NCBI GenBank assembly: GCA_021613335.1
Contig: JAJTWR010000473.1
Coordinates: 1,061,001 to 1,125,000, forward strand
DNA: 64,000 nt
Reading direction: 5' to 3'
From: Whitmania pigra
Lineage: Eukaryota > Annelida > Clitellata > Hirudinida > Haemopidae
The translations under genes and the position numbers were made by a program. Shown here piece after piece: positions 1-10,299 of the stretch. The first letter of the stretch is position 1. Every line of letters starts with the position of its first letter. The notes under the pieces were generated by a model, which saw only the letters and a list, made by a program, of their open reading frames with translations, was not told the origin of the DNA and did not search any database.

Positions 1-340
1 GGTTATTTTGCGATGTTCTCTCCTATTTTAATGATTCTAAAAAAGAACTTCAATTAGCAAAAAGTTAACAAAAATATCAAGTAAATGTAGATGCTCGTTT
101 CCAATGTATGCTTAAATAAAAGAAGAAAAACAGAAAGGAAGAACTCCAGCTGATGGACACACCAATAGGAAGTATGAAGTTAATGGTTGAAATACAAATA
201 AATTACAGAAGTAGTCCAGAGCTGACGAGGAACCCTTTATGTAGATGTTTGAAAAAATAATGAATTATTGAAAACATGATTTTCAAAGTATTTCTTCACA
301 AATACTTTAAAAATAATACTTTTGATTAACAAATCAAAAG

Positions 341-1402
341 ACATTGACGAATGCCTGCCATCAAGATGCCCCGATGGAATTTCATGCGTCAACTCTATTG
401 GTTCATATGACTGCCTCTGTCCAAATGGAACTATTAAAAGAAAATATGCCAATTTGATAGAATGCCAAGGTATATAATTAAAAATACTAATTTTAAAGAT
501 TTGAAATAATTTTATTTAACTGAGTACATACCATTTTGAAAATGCTTTAAATAAATATACAGTAGATAGGATAATTTTCAGATATCGACGAATGTGTTGT
601 AGAAGGAGTTTGTGATGGAGCATCATCTTTTTGCCTTAATGCTTTTAGCTTCTACGTTTGTGTTTGTCGAGTAGGTTACGTGCCAGTCGACAATTTCACC
701 TGCATTATCGGTAGGAATGGTTTTTGAATTTATTTGCTTTAGTACACTCCTCTCAATAAATAAAGGAATTGTACGTTTTATGCAAAATTCTCAAACATCA
801 AATAACAGACTTTATAAAAAAAAATTAATTTTTTCGATGGGCAAAAGATAATATGAAATAATAGAAAAAAAGAAACTTAAATTTATATTAGATAACTTTT
901 TGTACAAAAAAATTATTTTTTTTTTATTATTGATTATTGACTTTTATTTTCCATCTTTTTTGGACACCAAAACATTTTTGGGATTTTTTACTAAGTTTGA
1001 AAATAATACTTCCTGTATATATTGGGCTAGAGTGACCTCATGGTTAATTACGTCTCATGATGGCTACAAAGATTGAACTTCGTTGCTGGAGCGCCGTCCC
1101 AATATTCTAGTTGCCTAACATATTTTATATGCAACATTGTGAGTTAATCAGCATTTGTGTCTCAAATATTTTCAGATATCAAAGAGGAGGAAGATATGGA
1201 AACGCAGGATATGCTGACTACAAAATCCTTTGAAGGGGAATCACAGTCTCCTCTTTCGAGATACCTTTCTTTCCTTTTGGGTTTAATCATCTTTTTCATT
1301 GTCAATGCAGCATGTGTTTATTTGTCCTATTTGAAGATTCGTCGTTCTGAAGAAAGCTCAATGCATTCATCAGAATCATCAGATTTAGGAAGTATCGACT
1401 AG
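341..1402 (+). CDS. 3' exons of an EGF-repeat single-pass membrane protein (partial)
   Basis: Three terminal exons can be read, 341-469, 582-710 and 1176-1402, each preceded by AG and (first two) followed by GT, all in phase 1. Exons 1 and 2 each encode one calcium-binding EGF module starting DIDEC, with six cysteines in the EGF pattern. The last exon gives an acidic juxtamembrane stretch, a hydrophobic membrane segment (LSFLLGLIIFFIVNAACVYL), a basic stop-transfer KIRR and a Ser-rich cytoplasmic tail ending in SSDLGSID. The gene therefore looks like a type I membrane protein with an EGF array whose 5' part lies before the window. A polyadenylation hexamer AATAAA follows at 1485. Family beyond EGF repeats not recognised. 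The first 340 bases show no other exon and are probably intron. Confidence 0.72.
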
Positions 1403-1960
1403 TTGATATTTAATTTACTTTTTATGTCATTTTGTCAAAAAGGTGTGTATTTCTTCTTTATTTTTTATTAATTTTTTAATTGATAATAAATGTATTTTTC
1501 ATAAACAGTGAATTTTCACACTATGATGTCGAGTAATACTTATTTTATAATTTTATTGTCATAGACAGGAAATACTTTATGTTTAATTTTAACCATTGGA
1601 AAACAAGATTATTTAATCAATAATGGCAGACTTAAACGGGTGAGTTAGTGGTCCTGTATATTTTATTAATTTGAGGAATTGCTTGAAGCAATAATGGTTC
1701 CAGGAGTGTTGCGGGCTGCTTGCAATAAAAAAGCTAAATAAAGAAACCAACTTCAAAATTTATTAGATTTTAATTGTATTTTATTGAATGTAATTAGATT
1801 TGTTATGATTTTGACATTTGATTGACATTATTATAAGTTTTTATCGCAACAAGAAGTGTTGAGAAGTTTGTTGCAATTTGCGGCAATTTTCAATCGTTAT
1901 TCGTTGAAATTTTTAGTTAACAATGTTATTGAAATAAAAAACATATGAAAGAAGCCACGG
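1403..1960. other. Intergenic, no gene seen
   Basis: 3' flank of the EGF-type gene, AT-rich. I see no coding exon or repeat boundary here apart from the polyA hexamer near 1485. Confidence 0.5.
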
Positions 1961-1964
1961 AATT

Positions 1965-2195
1965 ATCTCATTTAAAATCTATAATGAGCAAAATTAATAT
2001 TTATATAATAGTTTATTTAATTTAAAATTTTATTTATGTTACTTTGTAACGTCTTGCGCCAAAAAGGTAACGAATTAAAAGTATGACCAAAACTATTAAT
2101 TTGTTACAAGTAAAAGAACGAATTTTTTTTTGTAATTGTTACAAGTAAAAATTACCAAAAAAGTAATTAATAACAGTAACGAATTACTGCTAATG
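1965..2195 (+). mobile_element. Truncated right end of a hAT-like element
   Basis: About 220 bp closely match the right terminal part of the hAT element at 24953-26316 (its bases from about 26090 to 26300), including the blocks TTACTTTGTAACGTCTTG and GTAATTGTTACAAGTAAAAA. The match stops at ACGAATTACT, before the CAACACTG terminus, so this copy lacks both a recognisable end and target duplication. Confidence 0.6.
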
Positions 2196-2559
2196 ATGAC
2201 CAGTGGGGGAATCTAGAACACTTTTGGCCAGGGGGACACGCTGTAACCAGTGAGTGCTTTCAGGAAGGGGAAGGGAACAATTTTATACTAAAATGTTCGT
2301 CTTAACTAGTAAATTTTTTGAAGTTTTATTTGTCATTTGATAGTTTTTACTACATGGATATATATATATTTTTTCATAACAGGTCAAGTGAAACAATAAA
2401 AACGAAAAAAATCTTTATCTACTTTTTTTATATAATAATTGATTCTCTATGTATGGCTAAAAATAGCGGTAGAATTGGTTCTTTGTGGATTTGTTACATG
2501 TCCACATGACGTGATGATAAGGTGAGGGTAATTTATATTAAATACCAACTTGAAAAGTT

Positions 2560-2790
2560 CATGCAAAGTGAGCAAGTAGCCGGAATCCTAATAATATTTT
2601 AGACGATAAATCTTCAAACCACTAATTTCGAATTAAATTTGGAACCAGTTATCGGTTAATGTATTCAATTTTTTTTAAATACATTGACGGGGCTATTTTG
2701 TCTTGGGCTATTTGTCGGGGCTGTTTTGAAGGGGCAATTTCGTCCTGGGCTATTTTGACGCGGGGCTATTTTGACGGGTCATCGTTATTA
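2560..2790 (+). mobile_element. Right-end fragment of the GACGGGG-type TIR element
   Basis: 2560-2680 matches the interior of the element at 8496-9051 (shared block AAGTAGCCGGAATCCTAATA), and 2690-2787 holds several degenerate copies of GACGGGGCTATTTTGTC. No left end is present, so this is a partial copy. Function unknown; non-autonomous DNA transposon is the best explanation. Confidence 0.55.
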
Positions 2791-3114
2791 ATATTGAAAT
2801 AACCCGGAGGTCCAAAAATAAGTAAGTTAACTAATAAGTTTATTAGAGTAAGTATTCAGTTAACGGAATTGAATAATAGAAGTTAAGTGTTTAAAGGTTG
2901 AGGTACTTAAGGATGCAGATGGATATTTGGGCTTCCAAGTTGTCTTGATTCTCGCTGTTTGTCAGGTGATTATCGAGAATGCTTTCTACAGCATTAATTG
3001 AGATTCCTCGTGTCAGAAAAAAGATACCAAATATAATAAAATATAAATTTAATTGTTTTAGTAATATAAACTTAATTAATTTTCAAAAAATCTAAGTTTA
3101 CAACTATATTTATT

Positions 3115-3497
3115 ATTATAGACGCGCAGACTCTGCGCGAGTGCTGCTAGTATGAAAATAATTTATTAGTACGTTTTCTATGCCAATATTTTTATTTCGA
3201 CGAATTTAGAAACAACCTAAGTTTTTTAAGAAGTAAAGTAAAAAAAAGCAGTCAGTAAATGAGGGAGCATACATTTGATATTGTCTGGAAATATGACAAA
3301 TTGAAATCAATTGTCGAACTGAGCAACGGCTACAAGCAACAGCTTGAAATTTAATTGATTAATTGACTGGCGTTGAAAAAACGTTGAGAAGCAACCATAT
3401 AGACATTAGTCTCTTTTGTTGCTCCCTTTCTTCGCATTGCCTTAGAATTTGGTCATTTTAAAACTAAGCTTTTGGTTTGCTTAGAAGAATAGTCGAG
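3115..3497. repeat. 5' flank duplicated at 32.87-33.2 kb
   Basis: The stretch from GTGCTGCTAGTATGAAAATA through AGCAACGGCTACAAGCAACA is shared with 32880-33190. It marks the left edge of a duplicated block that carries the signal/acidic exons at locus 1 and their remnants at locus 3. The promoter of the following small gene probably lies here, but no TATA box stands out. Confidence 0.55.
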
Positions 3498-3990
3498 ATG
3501 AGCAAAAGTGCTTTATATCTTCTTATTCATTATGCGTTATTCTCTCTGTTGTTGGCCACAGTGATTCGTGGCAGATCAATGTTTCTTGAAAAGGAAATGG
3601 TGAGTTACGATGTAATGAGTTGGTCAAATAGATGAAATAAACATGTTTGTTCTGAATTTGTAGGATGATGAACTTCAACCTACTAATACTGAAGTTGATG
3701 AAACGGAATCTGATTTGCATGAGATCGATATTCTAGGTGAAAATTTAACGTTAAGCAAATGGTTGATAATATTATCAAATGTGATAGTATTGAAATTCGA
3801 TTTACTCTTTATTAAAGTTGTTAATTAATTTTTAAAACTATTTAATATCATCATATTTTACCTTAGATTTCTTAAGAACTATTATTACTTTGTAAGAAAC
3901 TTTTAAATATCCCCAGTTGTTAAACTTCCTACTGACACAGGGGCCACTGATGATGATGATGATGATGATGATGACGAGAAAGATTTCTGA
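3498..3990 (+). CDS. Small secreted acidic peptide, or 5' exons of a metalloprotease gene
   Basis: Three exons: 3498-3599, 3664-3736 and 3917-3990, with consistent phases (0, 1). Exon 1 starts with Met and encodes a hydrophobic signal peptide (YLLIHYALFSLLLATVIRG). Exon 2 is acidic (DDELQPTNTEVDE). Exon 3 ends in a run of Asp from a GAT microsatellite, then EKDF and a stop. No domain is recognised. A remnant of exon 3 sits directly before the prodomain exons of protease locus 3 at 33452-33499 in compatible phase, so these exons are probably the original 5' end of the protease family, here cut short by the GAT run and stop. Exon 2 could also splice in phase into the PLAC exon at 4362. Coding status is uncertain. 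Confidence 0.5.
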
Positions 3991-4147
3991 TTTTTATTAA
4001 GGCTGTAGATAGAATAATTACTTTCATCGTAGTTAACGCATTCTATTACCCTATTTAATGAATTAATTTCCTAAAACACTTCAATTTTTAGTAAAAAAAA
4101 TTTTATATATACGTTTAATTTAAGACTTAGAAAAATATATATAGTTA

Positions 4148-5278
4148 TTACATTTAGTTATTACTCGGAGTTACCTGGGTGGAAGTAGAATGTTTTTGTG
4201 AGAATTTATATATTTATGTGCAAAAACCGTCTCAAGTAAATAAAGGAAAGTTAATGATGAAGTGTATTAAATATATTATTCATATTTTACATTAATTAAT
4301 AATTTACAATTGGAATTGTCAAGCATTTAACTAGAGAATAAAAATTCAATTCCTTAAACAGGTTGTCAGGATATTTTAGATGATTGTTCCAGTCTCAAAC
4401 CAAAAGACTGTTATCACGATTATTACGCCTTGGGGTGCTGCCAAACTTGCCGTCTCTTCATTCAGAATCTTGTAGATACTAACTGTCTCTATGGAGATAA
4501 AATTGTTGGATCGGAAATCGTTGGAAATGTTGGAAAAAAAGTGTGTCGCAATTTTTCAATGTTTCTTGAAAAGGAAAAGGTGAGTTACGATCTAATGAGT
4601 TGGTCAAATAGCTGAAATAAACATGTCTGTTCTGAATTTGTAGGATGATGAACTTCAACCTACTAATACTGAAGTTGATGAAAAGGAATCTTATTGGCCT
4701 GAGATCGACATTCTAGGTGAAAATTTAACGTTAAGCAAATGGGTGATAATATTATCAAATGTGATAGTATTGAAATTCGATTTTCTCTTTATTAAAGTTG
4801 TTAATTAATTTTTAAAACTAGTTAATATCATCATATTTAACCTTAGATTTCTTAAGAACTATTATTACTTTGTAAGAAATTTCTAAATATCCCCAGCTGT
4901 TAAACTCCTTACTGACACAGGGGCCACTGATGATGATGATGATGATGATGACGAGAAAGATTTCTGATTTTTATTAGGGCTGTAGATAGAATAATTACTT
5001 TCATCGTAGTTAACGCATTCTATTACCCTATTTAATGAATTAATTTCCTAAAACACTTCAATTTTTAATAAAAAAATTTTTATATATACGTGTAATTTAA
5101 GACTTAGAAAAATATATATAGTTATTAAGTTGATGTTCGGAAATGGTTGGAAATGTTGGAAAACAAGTGTGCCACAATTCTTCAAACCTTTGTTGCAAAA
5201 CATGTTCCAAATATGTTTCTTTGAACAAAGCTACAAGTAGCGTATCCACACCTGCCCAAAAAGGTAGATCTCAAAACA
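4148..5278. repeat. Displaced copy of intron 12/exon 13 of the protease, split by a duplicated acidic-exon block
   Basis: 4148-4361 matches intron 12 of locus 2 (29698-29891). Exon 13 continues to about 4555 and resumes at about 5135; between them lies a near-copy of 3580-4145. A 45-base stretch around GGAAATGTTGGAAAA is present on both sides (4516-4560 and 5141-5190), as expected for unequal exchange or insertion with flank duplication. The resumed exon ends CCAAAAAG at about 5265, directly joined to intron 3 sequence. Confidence 0.55.
4362..4967 (+). CDS. Chimeric exon set: PLAC-type modules fused to the acidic tail
   Basis: 4362-4579 matches exon 13 of protease locus 2 (29892-30167) up to about 4555, with cysteine patterns CYHDYYALGCCQTC and NCLYGDKIVG, then switches in frame to the end of the acidic peptide exon (MFLEKEK) and its GTGAGT donor. 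Exons 4644-4716 and 4897-4967 are second copies of the acidic exons, ending in an Asp run and EKDF-stop. All phases agree (1-0-1). The second PLAC module is broken by the fusion and lacks its CC-x-x-C end. This is either a new fused gene or an expressed-looking relic; no own start codon or signal peptide was found unless 3498-3736 is spliced on. Confidence 0.42.
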
Positions 5279-5345
5279 GCTGTAATAAAATGAAAGGTTC
5301 CTTTTAAAATCATCATGAAAATTATTAATAAGCTTTAAATATCAG

Positions 5346-7684
5346 TTAACAGCAACAAAAAGAGAAATTCAAGATTTAGGAAGAGATCAACCGAAAAAGA
5401 GGAAAAGGCAGAAAAGAGATTGATGACTATAGAATTATTTACGGTCATGGAATACTCAATTTTTGAAAAGTGAGTTAGCTGTTACATTGATAAACATTGT
5501 GGAACATGCATTTATTTAAATAGCATTTGTGATCTTTATAACCATCAAAATCACATGATATTTTAAGATTCTTTGCTGAAAGTAATGCCGCGTCCGACGC
5601 TGAAAAGAGGAAGGGTGCGAGGACATTCATCTATTACTTCTTTACCCATATTATGGAAGATGTAAGAATTTTTAATTTATAATTAATTAAGGTGTCACAA
5701 CTCACTCATCTGAGCCAATATTACAATTACCCTCTGAGTATTGCTGCTAATCCTTAACGTCTTCGTTATTAATATTCATAATAGGCACAAACCACATTTA
5801 AATTACCTCAAGTAATGTAGCCTATAATATTTTTAACAAAATAAATAATGTTTGATTTGATAACATAATAAATTAAGAATTGATTGGAATAAAAAGGTCA
5901 AAAAGATGTATGAAAGCATAAAGAGTAATCGTTTCAAGTTCACCATCAAATGGGTTGGGGCATTCATAGCAGAAGTAAGTGATGATGATGATGATAATCA
6001 TAATAATAATAAAAAAGTTGAAATGATATAAAATTCTTATTAACATTATATTTTTTTTTAAAATCACGGGCACTTAATCTTTGTAATTTTTACTATTTTT
6101 GAAGATTTTTTTAATAACATAATATTAAGAAATTATATCAACAATTTAATTTTGTTATTAATGGATTTCAGACTCCAGAAGATTTGCCAATTTTTGAACC
6201 CGGTAAACCACCTAACGCTGATTATGCTTTGGAAAGTCTTCAAAATTGGATTGTCTATCAAAGAGCGAATAAAGATGGAGAAATTAAAATTCCAAATTAT
6301 GATATGGTCGTAGCATTTACAAGGTTAATATAATGCAGTCTAGTGAAAATGAATCTCCATTCCCATTTAGTTTAATGCTAAATAACCCGTTAAAAGATTA
6401 TCGGATATTAGATAGTCATTATTGGTGTCACTATGATGTTATATCATTTCATTGCAGTTTACATATATTATAGTTAACTTGTATTATTGTAAGTTAGTAA
6501 AATATACTTACTCATTTACTTTAGGAATGTATAAGACCTTATTAATCCTTTTATCTTTACTTGCTTATATTTGCAGGCACAATATGGAAGATGCCGTTGG
6601 TGTCAAGGCAATGACATTTGGTGGAGTTTGTGGTCATCGTAACAACGCTATTGTCAGATATAATATGTTCTCCACTCTGGCAATAGCAACGGCGCATGAG
6701 ATAGGACACTTGTGAGTTTTGCATTTATTGATTTATTAATATTTTATAATTTATTGACATTACTCAATAACAAAAAAAACCTATTCAACTTACAACGTAA
6801 AGACTAGTAAGCAACAGTAACAATAACAATACATTGTCTTTTTATCAAAAGGCTAGGTGTTTCCCATGTTAACTTATGCTTCGGTGAAGAAAGATGGCAA
6901 AGTGAATATTATCCTAAGCCCTCCAAATATTCCAGATTATTTTCAAGCTGTTCAGAATCATACCTCAATGCAATTATTTCTATGCTGGACGAGTAAGTGA
7001 TTTCGAAAAAAATGTTTGTCTTAGAATTGAAAATGTTGAGATACTTGCAACAATGATTAACAAGTTTTTGTATGTGATACTCATCACTCGCTTTGTGAAT
7101 AAGTTGTTAAAAGAATTGTCAATATTAATTAATTAAACAAACTGCCTTAGCCTTGAGTATGCATGGTTTGTGGTTAAATAAACTCATTAATGTTTGAGAG
7201 AGACGTTCATATCGTTTTGTCTTTGTTATCACGACAGAGATGATGAAAACTGCTTGACGGACGGCGGAGGTTTAAGCGAGCATCGAGAGAAGGAGATATT
7301 TTTAAATTTGCATCTGGGGCAGATTTATGATCTTGATGAGCAGTGCAAGATTGAATTCGGACCGGAATCATTCTACATCGGCGTATGAAAGCATATTTTA
7401 AGACAGTTTTATTTAAGTTTTGTGTGTGATTATGTTGTCTAAGATATTTAATAATGCATTGTTATTAGATAATCGAAAGAAATTTGATTCCTTGTTTTAT
7501 AAGAACTACGTTTTCAAATGGTTAACAATGAAGGGACCTGAAAACGACAACTTGGTGTGCCAGAAAATCAGCTGCCTCAATGGTAATTACACATTCAAGG
7601 CGATGGATGGAACCCCTTGCTCAAATGGAGCTTGGTGTCTTGAAGGAGAATGTGTCCTCGATAGCAGGGCTCCGAAAGTTTCCC
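5346..7684 (+). pseudogene. Metalloprotease locus 1: M12B/ADAMTS-like catalytic domain, rearranged and damaged
   Basis: Eight exons homologous to exons 4-11 of locus 2: 5346-5469, 5568-5661, 5897-5974, 6172-6323, 6577-6711, 6852-6992, 7238-7382, 7480-7684. Introns are also highly similar to locus 2, so the duplication is recent. They encode the basic cleavage region, the catalytic domain with HEIGHLLGVSH, and a disintegrin-like part with QCKIEFGPES and DGTPCSNGAWC. The Asp after the third His and the Met-turn methionine are missing (exon 6852-6992 is 15 bp shorter). Prodomain exons are absent; upstream there is a displaced PLAC exon instead. The next exon (7786) begins with an in-frame TGA and is then fused by deletion to the end of exon 13 (GCTGGCCAAAACAAC, 7831-7857). 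AATAAA at 7998. Reading frames inside the exons are intact, so a short product remains possible. Confidence 0.62.
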
Positions 7685-7785
7685 GTAAGCGATGTCATTG
7701 TAAATTTGTCTATAAGTTAAGAGCTGTGTTAATTTATTTATTAAGTAATTAATTAAATTTAATCCTAAAAAAACTGACGTCACAG

Positions 7786-7870
7786 AAAACTGAATAAATG
7801 GTGATAAACAATATCAGTTGGGTTCTGATAATGCATCCCCAGCTGGCCAAAACAACGTTTTAAAAACGTG
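7786..7870 (+). pseudogene. Deleted PLAC exon remnant of locus 1
   Basis: After the acceptor CACAG the sequence follows exon 12 of locus 2 for about 40 bases, but the first cysteine codon TGT is TGA. It then jumps to bases matching the last 20 or so of exon 13, so nearly all of exon 12, intron 12 and exon 13 is deleted. The missing exon 13 is found upstream at 4362-5278. Confidence 0.55.
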
Positions 7871-8495
7871 AAAATGTTGCTAAATCAATAAATTGGTCAA
7901 AATGGCACATCGTACGTCGTTCTTATTAAAAATGTTGTTTTGAGTTTGTTATAATTTATAATATTCAGTCTTATGATTGTTTCTGTCCTATCAGATCAAT
8001 AAAAATTAAATACTCTCATTCTATCAAATATCAAAAGTAATACATAATTAATAATTAATTAATTAATTAATTAATAGTTTACTTAATAATTTATAATATA
8101 ATTTAATAACTTAATATATATAATAACTATAAATATAATAAATATAATAACTTAATATATAATTTACTTCATAATAAATGAATTGCATGTCAGTACAATT
8201 ATTAAATTAAACATATTATCATGTGACACTAATGTTCAAAACAATAAAAGTGTAAAAAAACAAAATGTTAAACAAAGAGGGAAATAATGAGTTAATGTAA
8301 AAATCGTAAAAAATTACTTGATAACATTTGTTCATTCCTTATGCAAACATAATATAAGTATAATGAAGGATATCCGCTTGAGGGACATAGGATAAATGGT
8401 GACCCGGATAAATATCTTCGGATGGTTCATTTGAACGTTGATTATTCTGACTTGATACTATTTTGTGACATTTAATGACATAAGATGGTACATTT

Positions 8496-9051
8496 GTGGC
8501 ACCCCGTCATAACAGCCCGGCGACAAAATAGCCTTGACGAAACATCCCCGTAAGAATAGCCCGATGACAAAATAGTCCAGGACAAAATAGCCCCGTCAAA
8601 ACGTCTCAAAGAATAAGCCATGCATGTCTAAGCTCATACCTTTACACGGTGAAGCTGCGAATGGCTCATTATGCCACCCATGATTTGTGTGCCCCCGCAT
8701 GGCCTAGCGGCTGCGACTCTCACGGTGGCATCACGGGATTCAAACCCCGCTGTGGGAGCACCGGCCTAATCATCTAGATATGCAACGGACGTTAATAAAA
8801 CACTTTTCCATGTAAAGTGAGGAAGTAGCCGGAATCCTAATAATATTTTATACGATAAATCTTTCACTTAATGAAATTCACTGATACCAATTAAACTGAA
8901 AACGGTCGCAAAAGCATTCAAACTACTAACTTCGAATTAAATTTGGAACCAGTTATCGACTAATGTATTCAACTCACAAATTTTTTTTAAATACATTGAC
9001 AAGGCTGTTTTGACGGGGTTATTTTGTCGCCTGGCTGTTATGACGGGCCAC
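8496..9051. mobile_element. Non-autonomous TIR element (GACGGGG family), full copy
   Basis: The ends are imperfect terminal inverted repeats of about 45 bp: both start GTGGC and share CCGTCATAACAGCC and GGCGACAAAATA when one is reverse-complemented. The flanks are GTACATTT (8488-8495) and AGACATTT (9052-9059), a degenerate 8-bp duplication. The paralogous site at about 23090 lacks the element, which confirms its borders. It encodes no transposase. Superfamily unassigned; an 8-bp duplication is compatible with hAT. The interior carries an 18S/tRNA-Glu/LINE-tail segment at 8602-8803. Confidence 0.7.
8602..8803 (+). mobile_element. Chimeric SINE-like segment: 18S rRNA piece, tRNA-Glu-like piece, LINE tail
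   Basis: 8602-8671 reads as the conserved 5' region of 18S rRNA (GTCTCAAAGA, AAGCCATGCATGTCTAAG, GCGAATGGCTCATTA). 8691-8762 is tRNA-Glu-like, with an A box TGGCCTAGCGG, loop CTCTCAC (anticodon CTC) and B box GGGATTCAAACCCC; the anticodon stem no longer pairs. 8768-8803 (ATCATCTAGATATGCAACGG then a TTAATAAAA end) resembles the 3' tail of the LINE at 16.8-20.9 kb. The order Pol III head plus LINE tail is that of a SINE. Confidence 0.6.
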
Positions 9052-9427
9052 AGACATTTATAAAGACAATAACAATCGTCAGGATCGACTTGCATCGAAA
9101 ATCATCGGTTTCGAAAAAAAAACTTTATTTACAATTTCTTCTTACATTCTTTGCCATTAGCATTGACAAATCTCTAGTTACAGAATTGGTCCTTACGTCA
9201 GATACATCTTTGTTTTAATAACAAATTATTTGTTATTGTTGTTAGGAGATATTTTCAGCTTTCACTCTGAAAATAGTAAATTAAGTTTTATTGCTTGATG
9301 TACTCAAAAGTAACTCCTACCAATCAAAACAAAGTAGAACTAGTCTTTGTCAGTCTTTGATATTGTCCCTAGAAGATCTTTTGATCTTGTCCATTTAAAA
9401 AGGAATAATCTATGAATGAATATCCTT

Positions 9428-9476
9428 CATCTCAGTTATGCAAAGGGCTATAATCAAATAAATAATTAAATATAAA
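9428..9476 (+). mobile_element. 49-bp 5'-truncated LINE tail insertion
   Basis: The insert (CATCTCAGTTATGCAAAGGG, then TATAATCAAATAAATAA and an A-rich end) is flanked by a perfect 14-bp duplication GAATGAATATCCTT (9414-9427 and 9477-9490). The duplicated locus at about 24150 has a single GAATGAATATCCTT and no insert. Confidence 0.78.
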
Positions 9477-9540
9477 GAATGAATATCCTTGGCGTTGTTA
9501 TTAATACATTAGTGTTACTAATTACGAATCTGAATCTGAA

Positions 9541-10299
9541 TCTACAAAAAACCTCTTCTGGGTGTATGCTGGTTCATGACGTAAGCTTTTAATTTATATT
9601 GTAAATTTTCCGTTTTATAATTTGGAACGTTTTTTAAATTATATTACAAATATATACAAATGAGACAATAGAGCTGCGTGAGTCCCAACTATGGAACAAC
9701 AGAGATAGAGCCACTACATCTAGACCTTCTGAGACATTACAACAACGCTCCAAATTAGCACTGATTGATTAGCAAAACAACTAGGCGAAACCTCATTTTC
9801 CTGATGCTTCTTGAGTCAGAGGAAAAACATTTGTAACCAATTTATTTTTGGCTAAAATCGAATTTGACGAATGCTCGTCCTGGCACTTTGATCCTTCTTC
9901 TATTTTTTAAAACAATCCGCACATTTTTATCTCTATCGGTTGATTTTTAATCGCCTTTACAAAAAAGCCCTAAAAGGGGGCTAGAACAGAGGCAGTTATC
10001 ACCTTCGCGTTTACCACGCCACTTTTGCAGTTTCATCCACCACCAGACAAGTTGATCTCTCACCAACTATGTCATATGAAAAATATTCCCAGAATGCGCT
10101 CTCTTTTTCTATCACTAAATGATTTCGACAATCTCATTTGAAATACGACGATGTTTTAGAAAAAATTTACCAGTAGTTGACTGAAATAATCATACATAAA
10201 AAAGTTTGAGTTAAATCGAATTGGCTTCAGAAATAATTTTTCTTTATAATTCCATTTTACTAAATAAATTCTACTTCTCATTCTATTTCCGGGTGCTGA
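9541..10299. other. Intergenic, no gene seen
   Basis: AT-rich sequence. No exon, repeat boundary or RNA gene could be supported. Confidence 0.4.

Larger units (their letters stand above)
8205..9540. repeat. Duplicated intergenic block (partner at 22.7-24.2 kb)
   Basis: 8271-8495 plus 9052-9540 matches 22895-23085 plus 23090-23350 and 24045-24205. Shared blocks include TTGATTATTCTGACTTGATA and ATCTATGAATGAATATCCTT. Each copy has its own insertions: a TIR element at 8496-9051 and a LINE tail at 9428-9476 here, and an insertion at about 23362-24045 there. No gene is seen in either copy. Confidence 0.65.

Noticed and set aside
8602..8671. 18S rRNA gene
   Set aside because: Only about 70 bp of the 5' region is present, embedded in a repeat.
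8691..8762. Functional tRNA-Glu gene
   Set aside because: The acceptor stem mostly pairs, but the anticodon stem does not, and it is followed by a LINE tail, so it is a SINE head.
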